NCBI GenBank assembly: GCA_965646445.1
Contig: CBFFZW010000002.1
Coordinates: forward strand, 1 to 64,000
DNA from: UBA11524 sp965646445
GTDB lineage: Bacteria; Bacillota; Clostridia; Christensenellales; Aristaeellaceae
Length of the DNA: 64,000 bases
Direction of reading: 5' to 3'
Below the pieces are notes generated by a model. The model saw only the letters and a program-made list of their open reading frames with translations. It did no database searches and had not been told where the DNA came from. The position numbers were made by a program, and so were the translations under genes. Each line of letters starts with the position of its first letter. The stretch's first letter is position 1. Shown here piece by piece: positions 42,833-52,219 of the stretch.

Positions 42833-43729
42833 ATGAAAAAGCTCTTTGGCGTCACCACCGCCATGACCACCCCCTTCACCGCCGATGACAGAATTGATGT
42901 CGCGTCCATTCGGGAGACCGTCGATTTCCTCATCAGCAAGGGCGTGCACGGCCTCTATCCCATGGGCACCACGGGCGAAATGCTGCACCTGACCCTGGAG
43001 GAGCGCCAGCTGGTCGCCCAGACGGTGGTGGACGCCGCCGCCGGTCGGGTGAACGTATTCGTCAACTGCGGCGCCAACACCACCCGGGACGCCGTGCAGC
43101 TGGCGCGCCACGCGGCCGCCATCGGCGCCGACGGCATCGGCGCGGTCACGCCTTACTTCCTCAAGGTCAATGACCGGGAGCTGGAGGAATACTACGTTAC
43201 CCTCGCCCGGAGCGTGCCGGAGGACTTTCCCCTGTACATGTACAGCATCCCCCAATGCGCCGCCAACGACATCGCGCCCGTTGTATGTCAGGCCGTCCGC
43301 CGACGCTGTCCCAACTTGGCGGGCATCAAGTACAGCTACGCCGACTTCTCCCGGCTGATCGACTACTGTTCCTTGGGCGACGACTTTTCCGTCATGATCG
43401 GGCCGGATCTGCTGTTCCTCCAGGGCATGACCGTGGGCTGCGACGGCGTGGTGTCCGGCATATCGGGCATCTTCCCTGAGCCCTTCGTCGCCGTGTACAA
43501 CGCCTACATGGCTGGCAATCTGAAGGAGGCCGAACGGCTGCAAAGGCTCTGCGTGAACTATGTCCGCATCCTGCGCGCGGGCAGCAACATGGCGTATTTC
43601 AAGACCGCCATGGACTACCGCGGACTGCGCGGCGGCCACATGCGCGCGCCTCAGCTGGATCTGACGCCGACGGAAAAGGAGGCCTTCCTCACCGAGCTGA
43701 AGGCCATGGACATATTCGGCGCCATCTGA
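42833..43729 (+). CDS. DapA/NanA family aldolase
   Basis: This 298-residue class-I aldolase of the dihydrodipicolinate synthase/N-acetylneuraminate lyase superfamily has the GTTGE loop (YPMGTTGEML), the tyrosine in YMYSIPQ and the Schiff-base lysine in GIKYSYADF. In NanA the reaction is cleavage of sialic acid to ManNAc and pyruvate. Here a 2-keto-3-deoxy sugar acid is equally possible. A GTG 4 codons upstream is in frame, but ATG 42833 after GGAG fits the family start. It is the last gene of the unit; a terminator follows. Confidence 0.82.
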   Translation: MKKLFGVTTAMTTPFTADDRIDVASIRETVDFLISKGVHGLYPMGTTGEMLHLTLEERQLVAQTVVDAAAGRVNVFVNCGANTTRDAVQLARHAAAIGADGIGAVTPYFLKVNDRELEEYYVTLARSVPEDFPLYMYSIPQCAANDIAPVVCQAVRRRCPNLAGIKYSYADFSRLIDYCSLGDDFSVMIGPDLLFLQGMTVGCDGVVSGISGIFPEPFVAVYNAYMAGNLKEAERLQRLCVNYVRILRAGSNMAYFKTAMDYRGLRGGHMRAPQLDLTPTEKEAFLTELKAMDIFGAI

Positions 43730-43746
43730 CGCTTTTGCAGCAAAGC

Positions 43747-43780
43747 GGCCCTCGCGGCAATTGTACCGCGAGGGCCTTTC
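43747..43780 (+). terminator. Intrinsic terminator of the first glycan operon
   Basis: GGCCCTCGCGG (43747-43757) pairs perfectly with CCGCGAGGGCC (43766-43776), followed by TTTC. It lies between two converging genes. Confidence 0.8.
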
Positions 43781-43802
43781 ATTCGGGCTTCAGCAGAAGG
43801 GG

Positions 43803-44879
43803 TTACAGGATTTCCAGGCCGTGCCGATCCGGCAGCTGGGGCAGCGCGGCGCAGGGCTTGTCCAGGTAGAAGAAAGCCACGGCGGCGATCTCATCCTGCA
43901 GCAGCTGATAGCGCTTGCCGCTGCGCCAGCCCAGGGCCTGAATGGTCACCCGGATGTCCTTGCGGAAGCGGATGGGGTCGGTCACATGCCAGCGGTACAT
44001 GGCAAAGCGCATCTGACTGCGGTACAGCGTGTTGGGGGTGATGACCTGGGGCAGGCCCGAGTAGGGCGTGGAGAAGGGCACATAATGGTCGTGGGTCACC
44101 GGATCCTCAAAGTTGTAGGAGCCGCAGAAGTAATCCTCCGTGCCCGTGCCGCAGATGGTGGGATAGTCCTGATCCCCGTCCAGGTAGAACTTGATTTCGC
44201 CCTCGCCCCACCAGCCTTCGCTCTTGGAGGCCCAGAGCATGTAGGTACCCACATACTGGCCCTGGCCCTCCACGCCATCCAGCACGGTGAACACATCGCC
44301 GTACTTCAGCGGATTGACGCGGCGGAACTGAGCGTGGAAGTAGCCCATGCCCTGAGGCACCGGGCCCACCTCGAAATCCACCTGGTAGTAGACCTTGCAG
44401 GGCTGATCGTTGCGGTTTTCCAGGGTGATGCGGAAGCCCTTGCGGAAGGGCATGGTCCAGTAGCAGTTGAAGGCACTGCCGGGGTTGACGCACACGGCGG
44501 CGGAGGAAATCTGCGCGTACTTGCCCCAGCCGCAGGCGAAGAAGTCGCCCAGAGGGCACTCGATGGCCGGGGTCTCGCAGCCGTCCCAATAGAAGCGGAT
44601 GATCTGATCCCGCCACACGCCGGTGGGAGTCAGCCAGATGTGCCGGATTATGCCCTCGCCCTGGAAATCCGCCAGGGTCAGGATTTCACCGGGCTGCTGC
44701 ACCAGATAGGGGTTCACCTTCCAGCCCTTGCCCAGGTCGGCCGCCGCCACCTGCGCCGAGCCGTTTTCCAGCTCGCACATGCCGCCCGCGCCGCGCTCCC
44801 CGGTGAGGTTTTCGGGGCAGATGGAGCGCGTCTCGTATTCGGGCTGAATCCGCGCCAGGTTGTTCATCATGCTGTTCAT
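43803..44879 (-). CDS. DUF2961 / glycoside hydrolase family 172-like protein
   Basis: This 358-residue cytoplasmic protein matches DUF2961 (GH172): IIRHIWLTPTGVWRDQIIRFYWDG, ECPLGDFFACGWG, FNCYWTMPFRKGFRI and ICGTGTEDYFCGSY with the conserved GTEDYF acidic pair. Characterised members act on difructose dianhydride or D-arabinofuranosyl linkages, so furanoside cleavage is the best guess. No signal peptide. AAGGAAA precedes ATG 44879; a longer frame is rejected. It is transcribed towards the previous operon and divergently from the AraC gene at 45102. Confidence 0.88.
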   Translation of the reverse strand: MNSMMNNLARIQPEYETRSICPENLTGERGAGGMCELENGSAQVAAADLGKGWKVNPYLVQQPGEILTLADFQGEGIIRHIWLTPTGVWRDQIIRFYWDGCETPAIECPLGDFFACGWGKYAQISSAAVCVNPGSAFNCYWTMPFRKGFRITLENRNDQPCKVYYQVDFEVGPVPQGMGYFHAQFRRVNPLKYGDVFTVLDGVEGQGQYVGTYMLWASKSEGWWGEGEIKFYLDGDQDYPTICGTGTEDYFCGSYNFEDPVTHDHYVPFSTPYSGLPQVITPNTLYRSQMRFAMYRWHVTDPIRFRKDIRVTIQALGWRSGKRYQLLQDEIAAVAFFYLDKPCAALPQLPDRHGLEIL

Positions 44880-45037
44880 GGTCGTATTTCCTTTCCGCAC
44901 TTGGCGTTGATTGGGGATGATGGTTCATTATAACCGCAGTCACGGCGGCGCGTCCATGGCAGAAATACGACTGCATTTAACATCCATCGAACTTTTTTGT
45001 CATGCCTGGGCCCCGCGCACCGATTTTCCCGGAAAGA

Positions 45038-45066
45038 TTGCTTTTTCCCGCAAAACGCCGTATACT
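45038..45066 (+). promoter_or_regulatory. Promoter of the cupin-AraC regulator
   Basis: TTGCTT (45038-45043) and TATACT (45061-45066) are 17 bases apart, 35 bases before ATG 45102. On the opposite strand, TATAAT (44932-44927) may serve the GH172 gene but lacks a good -35. Confidence 0.6.
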
Positions 45067-45101
45067 TTCACCATCACCCGCAGGACGCCGGAGGACAGCC
45101 T

Positions 45102-46013
45102 ATGCACCATGACAGCAACCGCTACCGCAACGATACGCTTCTGCGCATCAACCCTTATATCCGCCGTGCCTGGTATCACACCATGCCGCCGGGCTATGTC
45201 ATGGCCGAGCGGGTTCTTTTTGATTATGAATTGGTGCTGCTGAAGTCCGGTCATGCCGCCATCACCGTGGGCGATGAGCGCTACGAGGCGGGGCCGGGCG
45301 ATATTTTCCTGTTCAAGCCCAGTCAGCGCCATTCCTTCACCGTGCATGACGAGCCCCTGGTGCAGCCTCACATCCATTTCGACCTGATCTATGACCCCCA
45401 GGTGTCGGCCACGCTTCCCGTCAACTTCAAAAGCCTCCAGGCCCTTTCCAGCGAGGAGGCGAAGATGATCCAGCCGGATGTGATCCCGGACTTCTTCGAG
45501 GGCTTCCCCAGCCATATCCGGCTGAACAATCCCCTATACATCGAGCAGCTGCTCTTTGATGTCATCAGCGCCTACGAGGCGCCCCAGCTGTTCACGGAGC
45601 TGCAGCTGAAGTGGCGCTTCCTGCGCCTGCTGGATCAATTGCTGTGCGAGGTATCCTGGCAGCAGTCGAAGCACACCATGCTGCAGGAGGAGCGGGCCCG
45701 GCAGATCAAGCTGTACCTGGAGCGCCATGCCGACCGCCGCGTTGATCTGGATGAGCTGGCGGGGGTGTATCACATCGACCGATCCTATGTGGTGCGCTGC
45801 TTCCGCGACGCCTTCCATATGCCGCCCATCCGCTATCATTTGGTCTGCCGGATCAACCGCGCCAAAACCATGCTTTGCTGCACCAACTTGCCCCTTTCCA
45901 GCATTGCCGAGCAAACCGGCTTTTCCAGCCCGCAGGACTTCAGCCGCGCCTTCCGCCGGATGACGGGCGTGGGGCCCTCCGCCTACCGAAAAAACGCAGC
46001 GCCGATGCCCTGA
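45102..46013 (+). CDS. AraC family transcriptional regulator with N-terminal cupin
   Basis: This 303-residue regulator has a sugar-sensing cupin domain (about residues 20-95, YEAGPGDIFLFKPSQRHSF) and a C-terminal pair of helix-turn-helix motifs (VDLDELAGVYHIDRSYVVRCFRDAFHMPP, then LSSIAEQTGFSSPQDFSRAFRRMTGVGPSAYR). GGAGG precedes ATG 45102; upstream codons of the open frame are not supported. It diverges from the GH172 gene, a common arrangement for a regulator and its target. The PocR-type regulator starts 101 bases downstream. Confidence 0.88.
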   Translation: MHHDSNRYRNDTLLRINPYIRRAWYHTMPPGYVMAERVLFDYELVLLKSGHAAITVGDERYEAGPGDIFLFKPSQRHSFTVHDEPLVQPHIHFDLIYDPQVSATLPVNFKSLQALSSEEAKMIQPDVIPDFFEGFPSHIRLNNPLYIEQLLFDVISAYEAPQLFTELQLKWRFLRLLDQLLCEVSWQQSKHTMLQEERARQIKLYLERHADRRVDLDELAGVYHIDRSYVVRCFRDAFHMPPIRYHLVCRINRAKTMLCCTNLPLSSIAEQTGFSSPQDFSRAFRRMTGVGPSAYRKNAAPMP

Positions 46014-46027
46014 AGGCCGGGAAAACC

Positions 46028-46056
46028 TTGCTTTTATTTCATCGGTTCGGTATAAT
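46028..46056 (+). promoter_or_regulatory. Promoter of the PocR-domain regulator
   Basis: TTGCTT (46028-46033) and a perfect TATAAT (46051-46056) are 17 bases apart, starting 14 bases after the stop of the preceding AraC gene. Confidence 0.7.
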
Positions 46057-46114
46057 ACCCATTGATGTACATCATACGGAAGGTCGTTTCATTGAGTCAG
46101 GGAGGGGGCGCGCC

Positions 46115-47044
46115 ATGACACTCAGCGACATGATCGCCAGGTTTGAAGACGTTTTCCATGTGCACGTCTGCGTCCACGACGTATCCGGCATCACCAATTA
46201 CAACAGCAAGCTGTACCTGGAGTACAGCCGGAAGTCCCACAGCTGCGAATACTGCACCCAGGTCAAGGAGCTGATGAGCGCCAGCACCTGCATGAGGCAA
46301 AAGCAGATCGTCATGCGGAGGCTGCGCATCCTCAAGGGACAGCCGTTCTTCGGCACCTGCTACATGGGCGTCAGCGAATACATCCTCCCGGTCATGCGCG
46401 GCAATCGGCTGCTGTGCGTCATCTTTGTCAGCGGCGCGTCGCGGGAGGATCTGCCCACGGCGGCAGCAAAGCGACGCCATACCCTGAGCGATGAGCTGAA
46501 GGACGCCCTCCAGAACGAATACGCGGCCTTTTGCGGGCAGCGGGCCACCACGCGCTCCATCCTCAAGCTGCTGGCGGAGCTCCTGGCTGATACCATCTTG
46601 GAAAACAGCAGCAACATGATCGCGGAGGCGAACGGCGGCCATGACGGACGCACGGCCTGGCAGGTCATCACGCCCGTCAATTCCCAAATCCGCAATTCAT
46701 GGCTGACCACCGACCTGCTGCCCTATATTCAGGAGAACTATCGCAGCAAGCTCAGCCTGCGGATGCTCTCCGACATGTTCTTTATTACACCGGAATACCT
46801 GTGCCGCATCTTCTCCCGCCAGATGGGCTCCACCATGACCAAATACGTCAATCAGCTGCGGCTTCGCCACGCCTCCATTCAGCTGACATCCACCAGCAAA
46901 AGCATCGCGCAGATTGCCATGGACGTTGGCATTGACGACGTGAATTACTTCTACCGCCTCTTCAAAGCCCAGTACGGCATGACCGCCCGAGCCTATCGGG
47001 AGAAATACGCCGAATCCCGCCATCCGGCCAAAGCGCCAATCTGA
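46115..47044 (+). CDS. AraC family regulator with N-terminal PocR-like sensor domain
   Basis: The 309-residue protein starts with a PocR-like ligand domain (about residues 1-160). Its metal or ligand cysteine pattern is seen as SCEYCTQV, STCMRQKQ and GTCYMGVSEYILPVMRGNRL. The AraC DNA-binding domain occupies the last 100 residues (YRSKLSLRMLSDMFFITPEYLCRIFSRQMG, DDVNYFYRLFKAQYGMTARAYR). PocR domains are known from propanediol regulation and thought to bind small hydrocarbon or sugar derivatives. GGGAGG precedes ATG 46115. It probably regulates the FAD oxidoreductase or the next transporter. Confidence 0.82.
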   Translation: MTLSDMIARFEDVFHVHVCVHDVSGITNYNSKLYLEYSRKSHSCEYCTQVKELMSASTCMRQKQIVMRRLRILKGQPFFGTCYMGVSEYILPVMRGNRLLCVIFVSGASREDLPTAAAKRRHTLSDELKDALQNEYAAFCGQRATTRSILKLLAELLADTILENSSNMIAEANGGHDGRTAWQVITPVNSQIRNSWLTTDLLPYIQENYRSKLSLRMLSDMFFITPEYLCRIFSRQMGSTMTKYVNQLRLRHASIQLTSTSKSIAQIAMDVGIDDVNYFYRLFKAQYGMTARAYREKYAESRHPAKAPI

Positions 47045-47166
47045 TAAAAAGGTCATCATCCCGCCAATAAGCGCAAGAGCAATCCTGTGCTTATTTTTTG
47101 TTAAAATCGTGCGGACGCCGCTCAGACCATGTATGGTATAGTGAAAACATGGAAGGAGCTGATCCG

Positions 47167-48501
47167 ATGATTCCTTATGTCAGGAACCTGACCGTCCATG
47201 AGGATTACGATATGATCGTTGTGGGCGGCGGCCCCGCCGGGAGCGCGGCCGCCGCAGCAGCGGGCCGCGAGGGCTGCAGGGTTCTGCTGCTGGAAAGCGG
47301 CGGCGCCCTGGGCGGCATGGGTACCCTGGGCCTGGTGCCCGCCTGGGCGCCCTTCTTCAATCAGGAAGAGATGGTCTATCGCGGTATCGCCGCCGAATTG
47401 CTGGAGGCCTCCCGCCATGACCTCCCCCATGTGCGCTCCCGGAAGGACTGGCTCAATTGGGTGCCCATCGACCCCGAGGCCCTCAAGCGACACTACGACG
47501 ACCTGATGGAAGCCCACCATGTTACAGTGCGGTTTTACACGCTGGTGGTGGACGTTCTCAGCGAAAACGGCCATGTGACCGGCCTGGTTGCCGCCAGCAA
47601 AGACGGTCTGTCTGTTTTTCGCGCCCCCGTTTATGTGGACTGCACAGGAGAGGCGGACATTGCCGTGGGCGCAGGCGCTCCCTACGCCAAGGGCGCGGAG
47701 GACAGCGGCGAGCTTCAGCCGGCCAGCCTTTGCTTCATCCTCACCAACGTGGATGAGTACGCCTACCTGACCGGCCCCAACCTGCATCCGCAGAACCCCG
47801 ACAGCCCCATCTACCGCATCGTCCATGACGGCAAGTACCCGATCATTCCCGATACGCATCTTTGCCAGAACCTGATCGGGCCCCGCACCGTGGGCTTCAA
47901 CGCCAGCCACCTGTGGGACGTGGACAGCAGCGACCCCGCCAGTCTGTCCAGAGCCCAACAGGAGGGGCGGCGCATCGCCAAGGCCCTGCGGGACGCCCTG
48001 GCGGAATATGTGCCCGCGGCCTTCGCCAACGCCCAGCTGATTGAGACCGCGGCGGCCGTGGGCATCCGGGAGGGCCGGCGGATTCAGGGAGAATATGTTC
48101 TCCGCGTAGAGGACTATCTGGCCCGCCGGGATTTCCCGGATGAAATCGGCCGCAACTGCTACTACCTGGACGTCCATCACGACAAAGCCCACGTTCAGGA
48201 AGCCATCGACAACCCGGAGGCCCGCCGCGCCCGAGATCAGCGCTACGGCAAGGGCGAATCACACGGCATACCCTATCGCTGCCTCCTGCCTCGCCAGGTG
48301 GACAACGTGCTGGTCGCCGGTCGCTGCATCAGCACCGATCGGTTGGTTCAGGGCAGCACCCGAGTGATGCCCGTCTGTCTTGTCACAGGTGAAGCCGCCG
48401 GTCTGGCCGCCGCCATGAGTCTGCCCGACGGACGGCCCGCCGGGGTGGATACCGACCAGCTTCGTGACAAGCTTCGGGCCTATGGCGCCTACATCCACTA
48501 A
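47167..48501 (+). CDS. FAD-dependent oxidoreductase (PF12831 family)
   Basis: This 444-residue flavoprotein has the N-terminal dinucleotide fold YDMIVVGGGPAGSAAAAAAGREG, the FAD-family LGGMGTLGLVPAWAP segment, YVDCTGEADIAVGAGAPYAKG in the middle, and a second FAD contact NVLVAGRCISTDRLVQGSTRVMP near the end. PF12831 proteins often sit in carbohydrate-utilisation clusters, where they may oxidise a sugar or its derivative; the substrate is unproven. ATG 47167 follows AAGGAG; the open frame upstream is not supported. It has no signal peptide. Confidence 0.87.
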   Translation: MIPYVRNLTVHEDYDMIVVGGGPAGSAAAAAAGREGCRVLLLESGGALGGMGTLGLVPAWAPFFNQEEMVYRGIAAELLEASRHDLPHVRSRKDWLNWVPIDPEALKRHYDDLMEAHHVTVRFYTLVVDVLSENGHVTGLVAASKDGLSVFRAPVYVDCTGEADIAVGAGAPYAKGAEDSGELQPASLCFILTNVDEYAYLTGPNLHPQNPDSPIYRIVHDGKYPIIPDTHLCQNLIGPRTVGFNASHLWDVDSSDPASLSRAQQEGRRIAKALRDALAEYVPAAFANAQLIETAAAVGIREGRRIQGEYVLRVEDYLARRDFPDEIGRNCYYLDVHHDKAHVQEAIDNPEARRARDQRYGKGESHGIPYRCLLPRQVDNVLVAGRCISTDRLVQGSTRVMPVCLVTGEAAGLAAAMSLPDGRPAGVDTDQLRDKLRAYGAYIH

Positions 48502-48717
48502 TCACGGAAAGCCAAGGATAAAAAACGGTTTAAATTCCACCAGAAGAAACAAAGGTCAATTTTATGCTTTGTTTATGTCAAGAATGTGTGCCCGTTTTGT
48601 TCAGTCCTCATGATATAGTAAAGACAAGCTAAGCATAGCGCTCCGGCATTACCGATCATGCTACAAGACCATTTGCATTACAGTCAGCCCTTAACCTTTC
48701 CAAAGGAGATGACAACG

Positions 48718-49611
48718 ATGGTTTCAGTCCATAGCAAGCATCACGGCATCCGCGCCAGCGCGGGCGATAGGGCCGTCAGCACAGTGGCGCATATCATCAC
48801 GGGCCTGTTCGCTCTCATGTGCTTTGTGCCCTTCCTGCTGGTGGTGATTTACTCCTTTACGCCTTACGATTTGTACCTGAAGAATCACTTTGACTTCTTC
48901 CCGGAGCGCCTGACCCTGGACGCCTACCGCATGGTGCTGAACTATCGCTACATCTGGACAGGCTACCAGAACACCCTGTTCATCACCTTGGTGGGCACGC
49001 TGCTTTCCATGGTGCTGCTGGTGCTGACGGCCTACCCGTTGACAAAAAACAAGCTCAAGGGCCGCAACCTGATGATGTCCCTGTGGATCATCACCATGTT
49101 CTTCTCCGGCGGCATGATTCCCGACTATATGCTCATGCGCAGTCTCAAGCTCACCAACAGCCTGTGGAGCCTGATTCTTTCTTCCCTGCTGGGCTGCTAC
49201 AACCTGGTGCTGATGAAGAATTATATCAAAGGCCTGCCCGGATCGCTGGAGGAGGCGGCGCTGATCGACGGCGCCAACGAGGTGCAGATTCTCTTCAGGA
49301 TCATCCTGCCCCTGTGCCTTCCGATCCTGGCGACGCTGGGCCTGTTCACCGCCGTGGGCTACTGGAACAGCTACTTCAGCGCCATCATCTACATCACCAA
49401 GCGGCCCATGTGGCCTTTGCAGCTGGTGATGCGTGAGCTGCTCTTTGAATCCGGCGTCAACGAAATGACCGCTTTGGACGAGCGCGTTTCGACGCCCTTC
49501 CTGCTGAAGATGGCCTCCATTGTCGTCGCCAGCGTGCCGATCATGTGCGTCTACCCCTTCCTCCAGCGGTTTTTCATGACCGGTCTGGTGCTGGGCGGCG
49601 TCAAGGAATAA
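48718..49611 (+). CDS. Carbohydrate ABC transporter permease (YtcP family)
   Basis: This 297-residue, six-helix permease has MCFVPFLLVVIYSFTPYD at helix 1 and the EAA loop EAALIDGANEVQILFRIIL. ATG 48718 is 9 bases after GGAG; the ATG at 48709 directly touches that site. In this second transporter the YtcP-type gene precedes the LplB-type gene, reversed relative to the first transporter. The 216-base spacer before it has a TATAGT (48614-48619) without a good -35, as in an activator-dependent promoter. Confidence 0.9.
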   Translation: MVSVHSKHHGIRASAGDRAVSTVAHIITGLFALMCFVPFLLVVIYSFTPYDLYLKNHFDFFPERLTLDAYRMVLNYRYIWTGYQNTLFITLVGTLLSMVLLVLTAYPLTKNKLKGRNLMMSLWIITMFFSGGMIPDYMLMRSLKLTNSLWSLILSSLLGCYNLVLMKNYIKGLPGSLEEAALIDGANEVQILFRIILPLCLPILATLGLFTAVGYWNSYFSAIIYITKRPMWPLQLVMRELLFESGVNEMTALDERVSTPFLLKMASIVVASVPIMCVYPFLQRFFMTGLVLGGVKE

Positions 49612-49629
49612 GAAAGGAGGCGCACGGCT

Positions 49630-50580
49630 ATGCAGCGTCAGCAAACGATTCAGCCTGCCCTGAATACCAGAACCCGTTTTGATCTCAAGTATTTCCTGCG
49701 GCACAAGTGGCTGTACCTGATGTGCGTTCCGGGGCTGATTTATCTGCTGATTTTCAAATATGTGCCCATGTACGGCGTCGTGATGGCCTTCCAGGATTTC
49801 AGCTTCAAAAAGGGCCTGTTCGGCAGCCCCTTCAATCACTTCGCCAATTTCCGGGAGCTTTTTGGCAGCAGCATGTTCTACAACGTCTTCCGCAACTCCA
49901 TTTCCCTGTCCCTGCTGCGGCTGATCTTCTCCTTCCCCGTTCCCATCATCATGGCGCTGCTGCTCAACGAGATCAGCCACCGCGCCTTCAAGCGCACCGC
50001 GCAGACGCTGATGTACCTGCCCCATTTCCTGTCCTGGGTGGTGCTGGGGGGTATCGTCACCAACATGCTGAGCATGTCCGAGGGCCTGGTGAACGAGGTC
50101 ATCGTTATGCTGGGCGGGGAAAAGATCAACTTCCTCGGCTCGGCGGACTGGTTCCGGGGCGTCATCATCGGCAGCCACATCTGGAAGGAGGCCGGCTGGG
50201 GCACCATCATTTACCTGGCCGGGCTTTCCGCCATCAACCCCGAATACTACGAGGCCGCCACGGTGGACGGCGCCAGCCGGCTGCAAAAGCTGTGGTACAT
50301 CACTCTGCCCAGCATTTCCGGCACCATCGTCATCATGCTGATCCTGGCCATCGGTGGTATCATGAACAACGGCTTTGAGCAGATCTACCTGTTCAAAAAC
50401 ACGCTGAACCAGTCTGTGGCGGAGGTTTTTGAAACCTATGTGTACCAGATTGGCATTGCGGGCGGGCGATACTCCTACTCCGCCGCGGTGGGCCTGTTCA
50501 AAAACGTGGTGGCCGCGACCCTGGTCTTCGGCAGCAACATGCTCGCCCAAAGGCTGGGTCAGCCCTCCTTCTACGAGTAA
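49630..50580 (+). CDS. Carbohydrate ABC transporter permease (LplB family)
   Basis: This 316-residue partner permease opens with LYLMCVPGLIYLLIFKYVPMYGVVMAFQDF, the standard LplB start, and has six helices with the EAA loop EAATVDGASRLQKLWYITL. AAGGAGG lies about 8 bases before the ATG. It follows the YtcP-type gene by 18 bases and precedes the binding-protein gene. Confidence 0.9.
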   Translation: MQRQQTIQPALNTRTRFDLKYFLRHKWLYLMCVPGLIYLLIFKYVPMYGVVMAFQDFSFKKGLFGSPFNHFANFRELFGSSMFYNVFRNSISLSLLRLIFSFPVPIIMALLLNEISHRAFKRTAQTLMYLPHFLSWVVLGGIVTNMLSMSEGLVNEVIVMLGGEKINFLGSADWFRGVIIGSHIWKEAGWGTIIYLAGLSAINPEYYEAATVDGASRLQKLWYITLPSISGTIVIMLILAIGGIMNNGFEQIYLFKNTLNQSVAEVFETYVYQIGIAGGRYSYSAAVGLFKNVVAATLVFGSNMLAQRLGQPSFYE

Positions 50581-50636
50581 ACCGTATATCGCCGCCTCGG
50601 CGGTGTATATAAAATCAGAAAGGAAGTCTATTTTCC

Positions 50637-52139
50637 ATGAAAAAATTCCTGGCTCTTCTTCTGGCCTGCGCGATGCTGATCGGCTGCGCCTCCGCCCTGG
50701 CGGATGACGCGGTAACGCTGACCGCCATCCTTCGTCTGCCCGCCGCCTTCATCGTCGAGGATAATCCCGTCATCGCCGCCTGGGGCGAGCGCACCAACAC
50801 AGCCTTTGAAATCGAGGCCCCGCCGGTGAGCAACTACATGGATCGCCTGCAGGTGGTCATGGCCTCCGGCGAAGCGCCCGACCTCATCCACATCCAGAAC
50901 CTGGACAGCAACTTCCAGCAATGGAGCCGCGACGAGCTGCTCCTGGATCTGACCCCCTACTTCAACGCCGAGACCATGCCCAACGCCTTCGCCGCGCTGA
51001 CCAGCGACGACCTGGCCAGCTGCTATGTGGACGGCAAGCTCTACGCCCTGCCCCGCGTGCAGGCGAAGCCCCTGGATGCCATCATCTACCGCGGCGACTG
51101 GCTGGAAAAGCTGGGCCTGAGCGTGCCCACCACCACCGAGCAGTTTTCCGAGGTGATGAAGGCCTTCGCCACCATGGATCCCGACGGCAACGGCCAGAAC
51201 GATACCTACGGCACCAGCCTGCGCGGCATGGATGACCGCAACCTGATCTTCGGCTTCGGCGTAAAGCCCACCTCCGTCCCCAACGAGGACGGCACCTACA
51301 CCCTGATGGCCGCCTCCGAGGCCTATGAGGCTTATCTGACCTGGCTGCGCGATATGTACGCCGCGGGCGCCATCGACCCCGAATGGTACCTCACCCAGTC
51401 CTACGAGGATCAGGACAAGTTCTACGCCGGCCAAATCGGCGCCATCTACACCGACACCACGCTGAACCACCTCAACTCCTTCGGCAACAATGAAACCTTC
51501 AAGGCCGCAAATCCCGACGGCTATCTGGTGGCCGGTCCCTCCCTGTCCGCCATGGCCGAGGGCGTGCTGGACGTATACTATCCCCCGCAGGTGTGGGGCG
51601 CCCATGCCATCAGCGCCAACAGCCAGAACATTGAGCAGGCCATCAAGGTACTGGACGACGGCTATACCGCCGAGTGCGCCACGCTGCTCTTCGCCGGTGT
51701 GGAGGGCGTGACCTATACCGCCCTTGATCCCGAGACCCGCGTCCTCACCGCCACCGAGGAACAGACCGCCCTGCGCAGTAACGTGTACAGCTCCTCCTAC
51801 CTGAGCATTACCTACGCCCTGCCTGACAAGTCCATGGTCATCGCCGGCGGCACCAGCGCCACCGACGCCGAGCTGGAGCGCTGGATGAGCAGCTACAACG
51901 ACATCGCCGCCGTGACCTGCCGCGTTTCCTATCTGGGCGAAGGCTCTCTGCCCGGCATCTCCGACGAGAACACCAAGCTGGTGAACGCCGGCATTACCAA
52001 CGAATTTGCCGAGATGCGCACCAAGTACATCTGCGGCCAGATCGACCAGGCGGAATTCCGCAGCTTCATTCAGGACAAGTACCTGCCCGCCTACGCCGAT
52101 TACATGACCTTGGTCAGCGAGAGCGGCATCAACAAGTAA
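50637..52139 (+). CDS. Carbohydrate ABC transporter substrate-binding protein
   Basis: This 500-residue exported binding protein of family 1 has the LipO-like loop DPDGNGQNDTYG. The N-terminus MKKFLALLLACAMLIGCASALADD can be read two ways: a lipobox LIGC (Cys17) or a signal peptidase I site after ASALA. It is the third gene of the second transporter. The ligand is unknown; the SGNH hydrolase and GH130 genes that follow suggest an acylated mannose- or glucose-containing oligosaccharide. Confidence 0.87.
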   Translation: MKKFLALLLACAMLIGCASALADDAVTLTAILRLPAAFIVEDNPVIAAWGERTNTAFEIEAPPVSNYMDRLQVVMASGEAPDLIHIQNLDSNFQQWSRDELLLDLTPYFNAETMPNAFAALTSDDLASCYVDGKLYALPRVQAKPLDAIIYRGDWLEKLGLSVPTTTEQFSEVMKAFATMDPDGNGQNDTYGTSLRGMDDRNLIFGFGVKPTSVPNEDGTYTLMAASEAYEAYLTWLRDMYAAGAIDPEWYLTQSYEDQDKFYAGQIGAIYTDTTLNHLNSFGNNETFKAANPDGYLVAGPSLSAMAEGVLDVYYPPQVWGAHAISANSQNIEQAIKVLDDGYTAECATLLFAGVEGVTYTALDPETRVLTATEEQTALRSNVYSSSYLSITYALPDKSMVIAGGTSATDAELERWMSSYNDIAAVTCRVSYLGEGSLPGISDENTKLVNAGITNEFAEMRTKYICGQIDQAEFRSFIQDKYLPAYADYMTLVSESGINK

Positions 52140-52219
52140 TTCCTGCATCAATAGACCGGGGGCGGGGGGGGATCGCAAATTCGCCTCGTCCCCTATGATC
52201 GTAAGGAGGCCGCACTGCC

